Source: Stictocephala bisonia (taxonomy: Eukaryota > Arthropoda > Insecta > Hemiptera > Membracidae). Taken from it: a stretch of DNA of 64,000 nt. This document shows, in pieces, positions 23,029 through 32,789 of this stretch (within the stretch, counting starts at the first letter, position 1; every line of letters starts with the position of its first letter). Position numbers and translations under genes: made by a program. The stretch is from assembly GCA_035578905.1 (NCBI GenBank), contig JAQJVL010000607.1, positions 310,001 to 374,000 on the forward strand, written 5' to 3'. The notes under the pieces are model-generated. The model worked only from the letters and a program-made list of their open reading frames with translations. It had not been told where the DNA came from and searched no databases.

Positions 23029-23089
23029 CTAGAATGTCATAATCATTTATAATAAACATAAAACTTACATTTATATATATCATTATTTT

Positions 23090-23265
23090 AGGTTAGGTTA
23101 AAGGGCAATAAGCCAGGAATTAGTATATTATTAGAGAATTTGTGCAACATGTGTCATTGCTGTATTTGTTTACAACTACTGTGGTGTTAGTGGACTTGTC
23201 TTCTTAGGTAAGACAAAAAGCTGATGTCCTATCTCTCATAATATACTTTTTATATACCATTAGTG
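23090..23265. repeat. Dispersed repeat of the 44.6-kb foldback family
   Basis: Contains GCCAGGAATTAGTATATTAT, then GTGGTGTTAGTGGACTTGTC, TTCTTAGGTA and GATGTCCTATCTCTCATAAT. Both arms of the 44,598-44,815 foldback are represented in shortened form. The TTAGGTTAGGTT at its left end is part of the repeat and not a telomere array. Confidence 0.6.
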
Positions 23266-23739
23266 TAGCTGATTTAATTTCATAAATATAATCTATCTAA
23301 GAATCTATCAAACCTAAAGAGAGAGGGATTATACAACTCTCAAATTTTAATAGAGTGTAATTTGCAATTTTAAACTTTAATAAATCTTTATGGTGAGTTC
23401 CTTTAAAATACATAGAATAATAAAATTAATAGACAGTTTAAAGTGAGAAAATAATTCCTTAAAGCAAAATATCAGGTATTAGTTTTAAGAATCACAATGT
23501 TCTTTCAATTTTCATCCTATAGATTACTTCATAAGCAATGGCCCTGTTAAATACAAACAAAACACATATTGCATCATGCCTGAAAACCATTACAATATGT
23601 GGTAAATTAACAAATGCCTTCCAAATATTTATCTGCCCTCAACGATTGCTTAAATATTACATACTTAAGATGTATCTATTAATAATAAAATACACTGAAT
23701 AAGTAGTTCAAAGCAAACCATGCAAACAGTAGTGAAATG

Positions 23740-24495
23740 TGGGGCTACAGATGGCACAGTTCCTAGAGCTGTCATGAGTGAGAGAAGGTTATCACATTAT
23801 CAGAGCAATAAGATTGTAAGGATCCAAGTAAATTTGACATTTTGCCCCAATAAGAGATGTCTTTGAACTATTCGTTAAATGGTATATTAATTTATACACA
23901 CCAAGAGCATTTTTGACAATTGATGAAATGCATGGCAAGTTTTGGTGGATGCAAGAACCTTTTACACTGTAAATATGGAGCTTTACTGCGGTAAACAGCT
24001 GTGATTATAATGATACAAGCAATACGGTCAAAAGGCTTTTTCAGCCAGTTGATAACAGTGGCAGAGTGTAACTACAGACAATTATTTGACAGCTGTTCCT
24101 CTGGCAAAAGATCTCTTTGTGAACCACAGAACTGCCATGGTTGGGATAGTAAAGAAAAACAATCCTCAGCTTCCATCTGAATTAAAAAATGTACAGGGAA
24201 GGCCAATAGCAGTATATTTGGCTATGGGCCAATCCTAATCGAACACTTCTTGTTTCGTATGTTCAAAAAACAAAAAATGTCATAATGTTATCAACATTAC
24301 ATTCAGAAGATAAATTGGTCCTAAAACTGGAGATTCTCTCAAACCAGAAGTTATTTCTTTCTACAAGTTTACAAAAGGAGGAGTCAATGTTGTTGATAGA
24401 ATGAAGAAGGAATACTTGGTAAAATGAGTAAGAGATGGCCAATGACAGCATACAACAGGTTCTTGAATTTAACAACTATCAATGCTCAAATCTTA
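23740..24495 (+). pseudogene. Decayed piggyBac-type transposase
   Basis: Plus-strand remnant of a DDE transposase that moves TTAA-flanked elements. Reading across frames, in family order: VMSERRLSHYQ at about 23,775; PIRDVFELFVKWYINLYTPR then FLTIDEMHGKF at about 23,851-23,935; TDNYLTAVPLAKDLF at about 24,078-24,125; TAMVGIVKKNNPQLPSELKN at about 24,131-24,190; KNKKCHNVI; and KPEVISFYKFTKGGVNVVDR at about 24,340-24,400, then RWP and INAQI near the end. The order and spacing fit the DDE_Tnp_1_7 (piggyBac) family. Several stops and frameshifts make it non-coding. No TTAA termini were matched to this copy. It is in MEGF8 intron 1, antisense to the gene. Confidence 0.85.
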
Positions 24496-24589
24496 TAGAC
24501 AATAAACAATCATTTTTATTTCACATATTCATAGAGAATAGCATAAGCGTAAAAAAATAAATAATATTATTGAAAATAGTTTTTTAGTT

Positions 24590-25380
24590 AGCATAATACG
24601 TGTTGGTACATATACAGTACAAGTAAACGTCACACAACACAAATTTATTACAATATAAGCACAAAATGCGATTCTTTTGTGAATCCCTCTGGTCTGAGGA
24701 AGGTGAGCGTGGTTCACCGAAATCGATCACCATAATATAAGTACATTTTGTACTTGTATTGTAATATATTTGTGCATTTTGTGCTTTTATTGTAAAATAT
24801 CTAAAAATACCACTGTACGTTTAGGGGTGTGTGGGTGGGTCAAAACCACTGAACGTGTAGAGCTGGGTGGGTCAATACCACTGTACGTTTAGGGGTGGGT
24901 GGGTCAAAACCAATGAACGTGTAGAGGTGGGTGGGTGGATCAATACCACTGTACGTTTAGGGATGGGTGGGTGGGTCAATACCACTTTAAGTGTAGGGGT
25001 GGGTGGGTGAGTCAATACCACATTACGTGTAGGGGTGGGTGGGTCAATATCACTGTACGTGTAGGGGGTGGGTGGGTGGGTCAATACCACCTTACGTGTA
25101 GGGGTGGATGGGTGGGTCAATACCACCTTACGTGTAGGGGTGGGTGGGTGGGTCAATATCACTGTTCATGTAGGGGTGGGTGAGTGGGTCAATACCACTG
25201 TACGTGTAGGGGTAGGTGGGTGGGTCAATACCACGGTACGTTTAGGGATGGGTCAATATCACTGTACGTGTAGGGGTGTTTGGGTTAACAAACTCTGAGG
25301 TTGGCTGCATTGTAAATATAAAGTTATCATATTTCATTTATTGTAAATAAATTACGTTTACTTGTACTGTATATTATTAA
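24590..25380. mobile_element. Inverted-terminal repeat element carrying a minisatellite
   Basis: The left end TACGTGTTGGTACATATACA then GTACAAGTAAACGTCACACA is shared (inverted) with the right end of the 11.2-12.5 kb element. The right end ACGTTTACTTGTACTGTATA at 25,351-25,370 is the inverted partner. Inside are a motif resembling a hammerhead core (24,669-24,725), a TTTGTGCATTTTGTGC palindromic segment and the minisatellite. No transposase. It is in MEGF8 intron 1. Confidence 0.6.
24803..25285. repeat. Minisatellite, about 14 units
   Basis: Tandem units of roughly 32-40 bp, consensus CAATACCACTGTACGTGTAG plus GGGTGGGTGGGTGGGT. Units differ in the number of GGGT repeats and by point changes. 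Long frames through it (GWVGQYH-type and HPPTPT-type repeats) are consequences of the unit and not genes. This is the largest array of the family in the window. Confidence 0.93.
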
Positions 25381-25384
25381 AAGT

Positions 25385-26985
25385 CAAAGTTTTTGTCAAT
25401 GAAAGTCTATGCAGTGGTTGATATTCCAAGTCCTCCAGTTTAAAAATTCATAAATTGTGTAGAAAAGACATTGAAGGAGCCATCTTTTTAGAGTTTTTTT
25501 TTTTTTTTTTTTTATTTCTTGATGTCAATAGGTAGAGCACTGAACCTGCTTAGAGGCCATATAAGAAGGCTACTCTTCAAATAATGCTAAGCGGTGAACT
25601 GGCAGTATATATAGCGCCAGTTTTGTTAGCGAGTTACAGCTAGGGAAAGATTTTGACCTATATTTGATACCCTATGTTAAATAAGGGGTTCCAGGAACTC
25701 TGAAAAGGTTGATTAAGGAGAAAATTTGATTGTTTCTTATGGTTCTTGACCCAACAATTAAATGAAATAGGCCACATTAATGTTTGTAAGAATTTGATTG
25801 TTTCTAATGGTTTTTTTCCTGACAAATTAAAGAAATAGATCACAGTACTATAAGGTAGGCAAGTAGCTTTTGAGAAAATTTGTGACAAAATGCACATTAA
25901 TCTGGTAAAAACATATTTTTAAATAACTTTGTAGAACATTTTATTCTGAACAAAATTGTATAAATGAAGTAGGAAGAAAGTGAATAAATGTTCGGCTTAA
26001 TGAATTTCTATTCAGAATAGTGCAAAGTATATTAACTGGAAAAACATTATCCAAGGTTATTCAATATGTATTTTAGTTTAATTTTACTTTGCACTGTTTT
26101 GAATAACAATTAATTGAATTGAACATCTATTCACTTTCTGCATTCTTTATTTACATAGTTTTCTTCAAAATAAAATGTTATACATGTTTTATTTTGAAAT
26201 TATAAATGTTTAATGATGAAATAACAATGTTCTGGATGGCCAAAAGTGAAAAAATATTTCATTTTACTCCACCTTTTGCATTTATTAATGCTTAAATCAA
26301 TAACTACTTCACATACAATAATGTCTGTGACCTATTTTATTCGATTTGTCAGGAAATAACTGAATTTGCCCCATAATTAACTATTTGAGAAATATAGAAA
26401 TCCTTTATTTTTTAGAAAATCTCAAAATGTCCTTAAGAAATTTGAAAAATCGTCATAAAGTATCAAATTCTGGGCATATTTATCATATTTTTGTCATAAA
26501 TATCATATCAAACATCTTTCACTACATGTAAATCTCGCTAACAAAGCATTAACATATGTTAATATAAGCTTTTATCTTCATTTCACATGTAAAATGAACT
26601 AGGCCTACTTAGTTTCTACACATATTCGTGAATCATTATGTATTCATAGCAATTACACTAAATTGACATCTTTATTACAGATATTCATTACTTTGTATCT
26701 ATGGATGAATAATTATTATTTTTTATATTTTAATGAAGTGATAATAATTTTTTTAAACCATGCAATGTAAACATGATTAAATTCTATTCTTGATTAACCA
26801 AAATGTATATATAATAGCCATGTCACAAAACAAGCATCAGGTGGTACTGAAGCACTAAAAGGTTGGGAACTGCTCAAAATGAATGCTTACTACAAGAATA
26901 TATACTTGATACTTGATGTCTTCAACGCTGATTGGATGATCCAGATAGATTTTATCAAGTGTTAGGATAAAAGTCATCAAATTGT
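25385..26985. other. Intronic sequence, nothing recognised
   Basis: MEGF8 intron 1. Contains a T-run at about 25,495-25,514. Direct repeats of AATTTGATTGTTTCTTATGG-type are present at 25,725 and 25,790. No coding signal. Confidence 0.45.
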
Positions 26986-26989
26986 ATTT

Positions 26990-28395
26990 GTCAATATTCT
27001 ATAACTATTTACACTATATACAAAGATTTGAAAGTCACCAGGGCTAAAATAGAGCCTCATCTTCTAGCTTTCCAAGGGAGTAAATTGGTCTACTGGCTAG
27101 TCTACTCCAAATGACTTCCTTGCAGAAATTCAGACTGTATTTCCTGTGTGATGTTGTTAAATAAATTAATAACAGCTACTAGAAAACTTTTGATAGCCTG
27201 CATGGAGGAATATTTAGGTATCAGGAATGTCGATTGTTATAGCCATGGACAACCATTTTCTTCTCACAGAGTGAAATATTGTCTTTAATGTGAAAAAGCA
27301 AATTCATTACATATTGACTGTGTACTGTTAAAACTTTGAGGTGTTTAAAGATTGGCCTACAGTGTTTCAAATGACCCATTGATGAAATGGTTTGTAGTGC
27401 CTTTTCTGAAGTAGGAGGAGTCTGTTAAAAGAAACGGCATGTCCCCAAAGAAGTATCCTGTAGGCTATACGGCTGTAAAAAAGTGTGTGATAGACTGTGA
27501 TAAGATACTGCTCAGTTATCACATTCTAAGTTTTCTTAACCCTTTCGATGCCGGGCATTTTTCCCTTGTATGCGAGAAATGCCGGGGGTATTTTTAGTGA
27601 ATATGCATAGTTTACGTTATTTTTTTTCTAACTTTGTTATTTTTCAATATATTTTCATAATTATTTTTTGGTTTTTCTTGTTTTGAAATGCTCTTTTTAC
27701 TACTTATATATTTTCTTAAATAAAATATTGGTTTTAATTTGTAAAATCAACTTTTTTTAAAAATTTAAAATTTTTTTTAATTTTTCAATTTTGAAACTTT
27801 TCAGACCATAAAAAAAATACTAGGGCTATAAAAGTGACTTTATTTGAAAGAACATTTAATTACTAACATGCATACCAAATTTCAAAGTCTTACCTTGAAA
27901 ATCTAAGGATTTATCGTCATTTTTGGTAACAGTAACCGGGAGTAAACAATCACAGACCACAAAAGTTAAAATTCAAAGGTGAACAAACGCATATTTCAAA
28001 GATGTTTAAAACACTCTTTCTGAGTACTATAATCAATTCTCAACAGATTGGTACCGTATATGTGGCATATTAACGAAAATGCCTTATCGAAAAAAAAAAT
28101 TACGAGAGGTCCGAAATATCGGACCGCGGCATTTTTAGCATAACTACCGCTGTCCGATATATCGGACAGCGGCATCGAAAGGGTTAATAGATAGATGGCC
28201 CTTGAAAGCTTAGTACATAATTGAGATATATGGTGGTTCCAGTCCAACTTTTGGTCAATCCAAAAACCAAGAAGTTTTACAGGTTCATTTCTCTCTTCTA
28301 TGTTTACACTCTTCTTTAGAGTATACAAGATTAGTAGGGTTGTATCTTGATTTAGCTTTAGCTTATTATAGATACAAAGATACATACTAAACAAA
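26990..28395 (-). pseudogene. Non-LTR RT pseudogene split by a TTAA MITE
   Basis: The minus-strand RT C-terminal region is in two pieces. Upstream (28,184-28,395): EPVKLLGFWIDQKLDWNHHI then LCTKLSRAIYLL. Downstream (about 27,539-26,990, with frameshifts): VITEQYL...ILLWGHAVSFNRLLLLQKR, then LTVHSQYVMNL and VVHGYNNRHS. The two join without a gap if the 644-bp MITE at 27,540-28,183 and one TTAA are removed. No YADD segment is present, so the copy is 5'-truncated. It lies in MEGF8 intron 1 in the sense orientation. Confidence 0.82.
27540..28183. mobile_element. TTAA-flanked MITE A (piggyBac-like), 644 bp
   Basis: Ends CCCTTTCGATGCCG...CGGCATCGAAAGGG are a perfect 14-bp inverted repeat, flanked by TTAA at 27,536-27,539 and 28,184-28,187. 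The CCC start and TTAA duplication are piggyBac-type features. Just inside the right end is the perfect 18-bp palindrome TGTCCGATATATCGGACA (28,151-28,168) and a related one, GGTCCGAAATATCGGACC, at about 28,109-28,126. No ORF of note. It is inserted in an RT pseudogene. Confidence 0.92.
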
Positions 28396-28896
28396 GCATA
28401 TTATGTAGATACGTATCTATGCTACTATCTAATGGTGAATGGTTTTGCGTGCTATAGTTACTGCAGCATGTGATGAAGAAAAATTGAGAGAGGGAGACTG
28501 CTGGGGCTACCTATGGAGATAGTACAAGAACTAACGAATATGTTTCAAAGGGACCTTTATAAGTCAATGCTATATGTATTATGGATGGGACCTTCTAACA
28601 TGCCCGCTACAGGTAAAATAGCACAAGGTTGTACTGGAGATCAATTTAAAAATAGTACAAAACAATAAAGGTACAGTGAATAAGAATAGCTACTAGCATT
28701 GCCTTTGAGACACACTAAAGACATTTCAAACAATATGTAGCGCTACAGAGGTCCACCACTAGGAAACAGCTACTAATATCTCAAGCCCTTTCAACAAAAT
28801 CGTGACTGTAAGGACGGGTAGCAGGCTGCCTGCCAATGCAATCAGTAGCAGTCAAATTCAGTGTTATTAGGTTAGGATTTACCATATATGTTTTAC

Positions 28897-29089
28897 CTTT
28901 TATGAGCCATTCACAGTGGGAGTCTTGAGTATAGTTGGAGCCTGGAGGGCCATGTGTGATGACTCCCCAGGGCTCTATGTGCACCTTCCGAGATTTGTCA
29001 CAGGGGCCTGAGGCAGGATGTATAAGAGCTCTTCCCTGTGGCTCCACCAAAATCAAACCAAACACCAAATACTTCCACAAGTCTATCAT
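28897..29089 (-). CDS. Megf8: MEGF8 orthologue, coding exon 1 (leader and start of CUB)
   Basis: First coding exon of a large membrane protein of the MEGF8 family. In vertebrates MEGF8 is a single-pass protein that, with MOSMO and MGRN1/RNF157, lowers cell-surface Smoothened; the role here is inferred from the family only. The exon encodes residues 1-64: a modest hydrophobic N-terminal stretch (about residues 4-15) followed by the start of a CUB domain with Cys30 and Cys59 and the motif CEWLIK, as in vertebrate MEGF8. The start is the first ATG in frame. It ends at the donor AAAAG|GTAAAAC in phase 1 and joins exon 2 as K-A-N-S-S. Kelch residues later in the gene (GGYDLNN, PRERAFHT, YHLGCHTW) separate it from the related attractin. 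A possible 5'-UTR acceptor (TTTCAG) lies just upstream at about 29,108. The leader is less hydrophobic than usual, so an upstream start cannot be excluded. Confidence 0.88.
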
Positions 29090-29481
29090 CCTTTACCTCA
29101 CAGTTTCCTGAAATTTTGCCTCATTTAAAATTTGTTAATAGCATGAAATACAGACCTAAATACAGTTTCATTTTTCTGCATTTAAAATGGCATAAAATAA
29201 ATACAGTCTAATTGTGGTTAGTACTTGTTTAAAATAGCTCATTATTTAAAAGATTTTGCTATATATTTAACTGGTATGTAACATACTTGCTAAAAGCCCA
29301 GCTTCATAATCTAAATATTCTCAGTTTGATCCATATCACAATCATAACAAAATTTGAAAGAGATTACCACTTGTTGTTCATTTGTCACACTTTCAAACCA
29401 AGAGTTGGCCTTAGTTTGTAACACCAATTACATACACTCTTTTAAAATCCATATTCACCAATAAGATGATGGGTGTCTTAA
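29090..29481 (-). other. Sequence immediately upstream of the MEGF8 start codon
   Basis: This region should hold the MEGF8 5' leader or a 5'-UTR intron. I see a possible splice acceptor (AAATTTCAG|GAAACTG) ending at about 29,108 and no obvious TATA-box or initiator that I would defend. No other coding potential. It ends at a TTAA-flanked MITE at 29,482. Confidence 0.4.
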
Positions 29482-29919
29482 GAGGGCTGTTTTCCTCTGC
29501 GAAAAACACCAAAAACATGGGTTTCTATTTCAAGGATTTGGTTCGTTATGATAATCAGGCCTTAACACTTTAAGTATCATTTGCAAGATGAAGACCTATT
29601 CTAGTGGACCATAAATTGTTTTGTTGTAAAAAGTTGAGTATACTTATACTTTTTCACGGTTAAATATGTGAAACTTTAAATGTCATTCTTGATGATTTTA
29701 CATACAAAAATTCATAATATCAATTTATGGTCCACAAGAATGACCTTTAATAATCGTACAGTGTTCACTATGACTCATTACAATAATAAACACGAACTAT
29801 ACAGTTGAAATGGAAAAGCATGTTTTGGCACGCTGGTGGTAAAATTGCATTATTCCTATAGGGCTGTCTGGGCCTATCAATTTTCCAGCGGTGACTTGGC
29901 GGTTTGGGAAACAGCCACC
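29482..29919. mobile_element. TTAA-flanked MITE D, 438 bp
   Basis: Ends GAGGGCTGTTTTCC and, inverted, GGTGGCTGTTTCCC (11 of 14 match), flanked by TTAA at 29,478-29,481 and 29,920-29,923. Its ends do not begin with CCC as in the other three, so it is a different family with the same target preference. It starts 392 bp upstream of the MEGF8 start codon. No coding content. Confidence 0.75.
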
Positions 29920-30056
29920 TTAAGAATATACAAGTTAATAAATTTGCTAACCATTTTTAGTTTTAATGCATAAATTGTTATTAAAAACTACAATCAAACA
30001 AAGAGTGTTCAAAATTATTTATTTACTGGCTATTGTTCATTGTAGTCAACTTTTAA

Positions 30057-30865
30057 CCCTTTGCGAGAGTATTCCGATTATATACACAAACATTTTTCTC
30101 CAAGCAAGCGGTAAACATGTTTTAGCTCAAAAAGCGTTTGCCGGGATTACCCATTATATGAAATTTGAGTTTGAGTCCCACCCTACCTCCCAAGGTCACA
30201 TGCAATTTGTTATTAGTCATACTACACCCTCCACCCAATACTATTGCTGACTCTCCCTTTCCCTTCCCTATCCTCTCCGACCCTCCTCTCTCTCTAAAAC
30301 TTGTTGTTGTTATTCCAGCGTTTCGTCTGCTGCATTCCGGGCCGCACGCTTTGTTTACTTAGACATGAGTTACTTCGGTTTATAAATTCGATTTATTCTG
30401 TTTATTTTATTTATGTAGTGTAGTTCCGTTTACTTTTGCATAACCTGCCAGGAAAAGCCTCACTTGCATCCAGAAATCTGCTTTGAGGCATATCATACTA
30501 AAGAGATATATGCTTGAATACACTTGTAAATCATGTTTAGTCATTAGATTATACAATCAAATGAAATTAACAACTAATTAATATTTTATTTCAAACTTAC
30601 CTAATAACTGATTTTAGTAGAACAAGCTAATGACGGGTAAAAATGTACAGAACAATTTTCCTTAGAGCTAATGACATGTATTTACACAAGCATTACTTTT
30701 GGAAAAAATGTACATAAAAAAAATTATTCCGGCCAAATATTAGTTCATTTTGCATATAATAGTTAATTTTGAAGTATAATATTATATATTGGTAAAAAAT
30801 TTAGTAGTGACCCAACCAAGTTTCATATATGCTTACGTTAAGAATATAAATTAGCTCGCGAAGGG
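30057..30865. mobile_element. TTAA-flanked MITE B (piggyBac-like), 809 bp
   Basis: Ends CCCTTTGCGAG and, inverted, CCCTTCGCGAG (10 of 11 match), flanked by TTAA at 30,053-30,056 and 30,866-30,869. Internal short open frames show no homology. It shares only the CCCTT tip with MITEs A and C. Confidence 0.85.
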
Positions 30866-31272
30866 TTAAAATGAGTTCTTTTAATTCATATTAATTTAAT
30901 TTTAACAAAGCATATGACAATCACCTTGAATTATAAATAATTATACAATAAAGAACAAATTATTGTATTTAAGTAACTTGAACTGAATGATTCATTACTA
31001 AATATTGATTCCTTTGTTTTTTTTCAAATAAGGTAACAATTTTTTTAATGTTTAATGTAGTTTTTATTTCATGATATTTTGTATGTTATAAAGCTATACG
31101 ATACTAATAATAATAGTACTCTTTATTTGCCGTATAAATGTATAACATTATTGATAAAATCTGCTCATTCTTAACTGTAATTTTCAACTTTTTCCCACCA
31201 AGCCCGCCGGATAAGTTATACCTAAACATGATACCTATCTTATAAGTCATCCTTATATCGTATATCAATAAT

Positions 31273-31720
31273 AATAGAATAGAATAGAATAGAATATCTT
31301 TATTGTCTTTGAACAATTACAAGAATTGCAATCGACATTGTCAAGTTATTGCTAAATAGACTAGAGTACACTAAAATTAGTTAAAAGTAAACTACATACT
31401 TATTGCCTAAAACAGAGAATTATAAAAATGACAACAGATTACCTACTGAGATGACAAAATTAGGTTAAGCACTGCAGTCTAAGGGAGTGAACAGAAACTT
31501 CGTATTCCTTTACTTCATAAAAGGCTTGAGTTGTCAGCCATTCTTGTATTATAGTTTTAAACTTTTTTCTAGGTTCACTTTTAACATTTTCAGGGAGCAT
31601 ATTGAAATATTTTAAATTTGAAATACATATATTTAAATACATTATATGATAATGATAATGATGATAGTTATGCACTTTCTAAATGCTAAAAAATCTATTA
31701 TTTGTTGTAAAAATTGCTTT
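31273..31720 (-). pseudogene. 3' end of a non-LTR retrotransposon, RT C-terminus
   Basis: The minus-strand reading YFNMLPENVKSEPRKKFKTI then EWLTTQAFYEVKEYEV is the usual last segment of these RT proteins. It is followed by a 3' UTR ending AATAAAGATATTCTATTCTA with an ATTCT tandem tail (31,273-31,298). The upstream side is cut at 31,719 by MITE C. Confidence 0.75.
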
Positions 31721-31722
31721 AA

Positions 31723-32783
31723 CCCTTTTAGTGCTACAGCATCGCTGTCAGCGATTCCACAGTTTAGTCTTAAAGTGTGAGAATCGCTGCCAGCGACTAT
31801 CCGTATTTCGTATATTATGCTGTATGAAATTAATGTTACTGGCTGCTACGATCGTAGTTATGTTCCAAAAGCTTCAAGGTATTGCTTTTTCACTGTTTCG
31901 TTGTCTTTGGGATGGTTATAACTATCGCTTTGGAGAAGAATAATACTCGACCAGATTGTTTGTTTACGTTTTCAAGCTAGACTGCTGCTAGTATGCTAGT
32001 GCTGTGTTAGAAGTATTGTTTTGCCGTGTAATATAATTTGTATTACTGTTTTATAATTAGTATTGTGTTTTATCAGTTTTATATTATATCTTAGTGTTTA
32101 TAGTTAAGTTTTTGTCTTGTAAATAAACATGAATCGCTATAGTTACCATGATTTTCGATAGCTACAAAAAAAAGGTAAACCACTTTATTATATATTTAGT
32201 GTTATTTTATTCATAAGCATGTTGTATAGCATTTTATTATTTACATTTAATACTGTGACATATTTACATTGTTATTAGGTCCAACAAAAACTGGGATAGA
32301 TGAATCTTTTCTAAAATGTGTATTGTATATGATTTACTAGGAATGTACATTTTTCACAACATTTGTCGTCATGGTAGTGATTGGCTATTTTTAATTTTTC
32401 TGGCTTGTTTTTTGATGTATAATAAACTTTTTTTACTTTTTTTGTAGCTGTTTTATTGTTGTTTGCTATGACTGTAAGGAGAAAGTTCAAAAAACTTTTT
32501 GAACATTATCATGTTATATCAAACTCAAAAAAAAGTTAACATAAACATTTTTTTGTTTTTCTTTTTTCTTTTTCGTTTTCCAGTTATAAACATTTTTATT
32601 TCGGCCAAACATTGGGTACATATTTATTCTCCAGCTTATCCTGAACAATATAAAAAAAATGTATAAAGATATCTGTTCAAGTAAGTATGGTATGATTTTT
32701 TTTCTGAACTTCTGCATTTTCGGCTAAATTTGGCTAGCATTTTTGGGTATGTGAGTGAGTAATAAGCCATAGCACCAAAAGGG
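31723..32783. mobile_element. TTAA-flanked MITE C (piggyBac-like), 1,061 bp
   Basis: Ends CCCTTTTAGTGCTA and, inverted, CCCTTTTGGTGCTA (13 of 14 match), flanked by TTAA at 31,719-31,722 and 32,784-32,787. The left subterminal region has two related imperfect palindromes, ATCGCTGTCAGCGAT and TCGCTGCCAGCGA. No transposase frame. Confidence 0.88.
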
Positions 32784-32789
32784 TTAAAA

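Noticed and set aside
23089..23100. TTAGGTTAGGTT, resembling the insect telomere repeat TTAGG
   Set aside because: Only about two units, and it lies at the edge of a dispersed repeat; no array.
24872..25298. Long repetitive open frames (GWVGQYH- and HPPTPT-like proteins) on both strands
   Set aside because: They are produced by the minisatellite unit; frames shift with unit length and there is no start context, splice support or homology.
1..29089. Attractin (ATRN/distracted) as the identity of the main gene
   Set aside because: Shares CUB-EGF-kelch layout, but the specific motifs DLNNVLGDLV, VARFS, PRERAFHT and YHLGCHTW match MEGF8.
29966..30362. Overlapping open frames of 65-94 codons upstream of MEGF8
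   Set aside because: They cross the TTAA boundary of MITE B and have no recognisable protein features.
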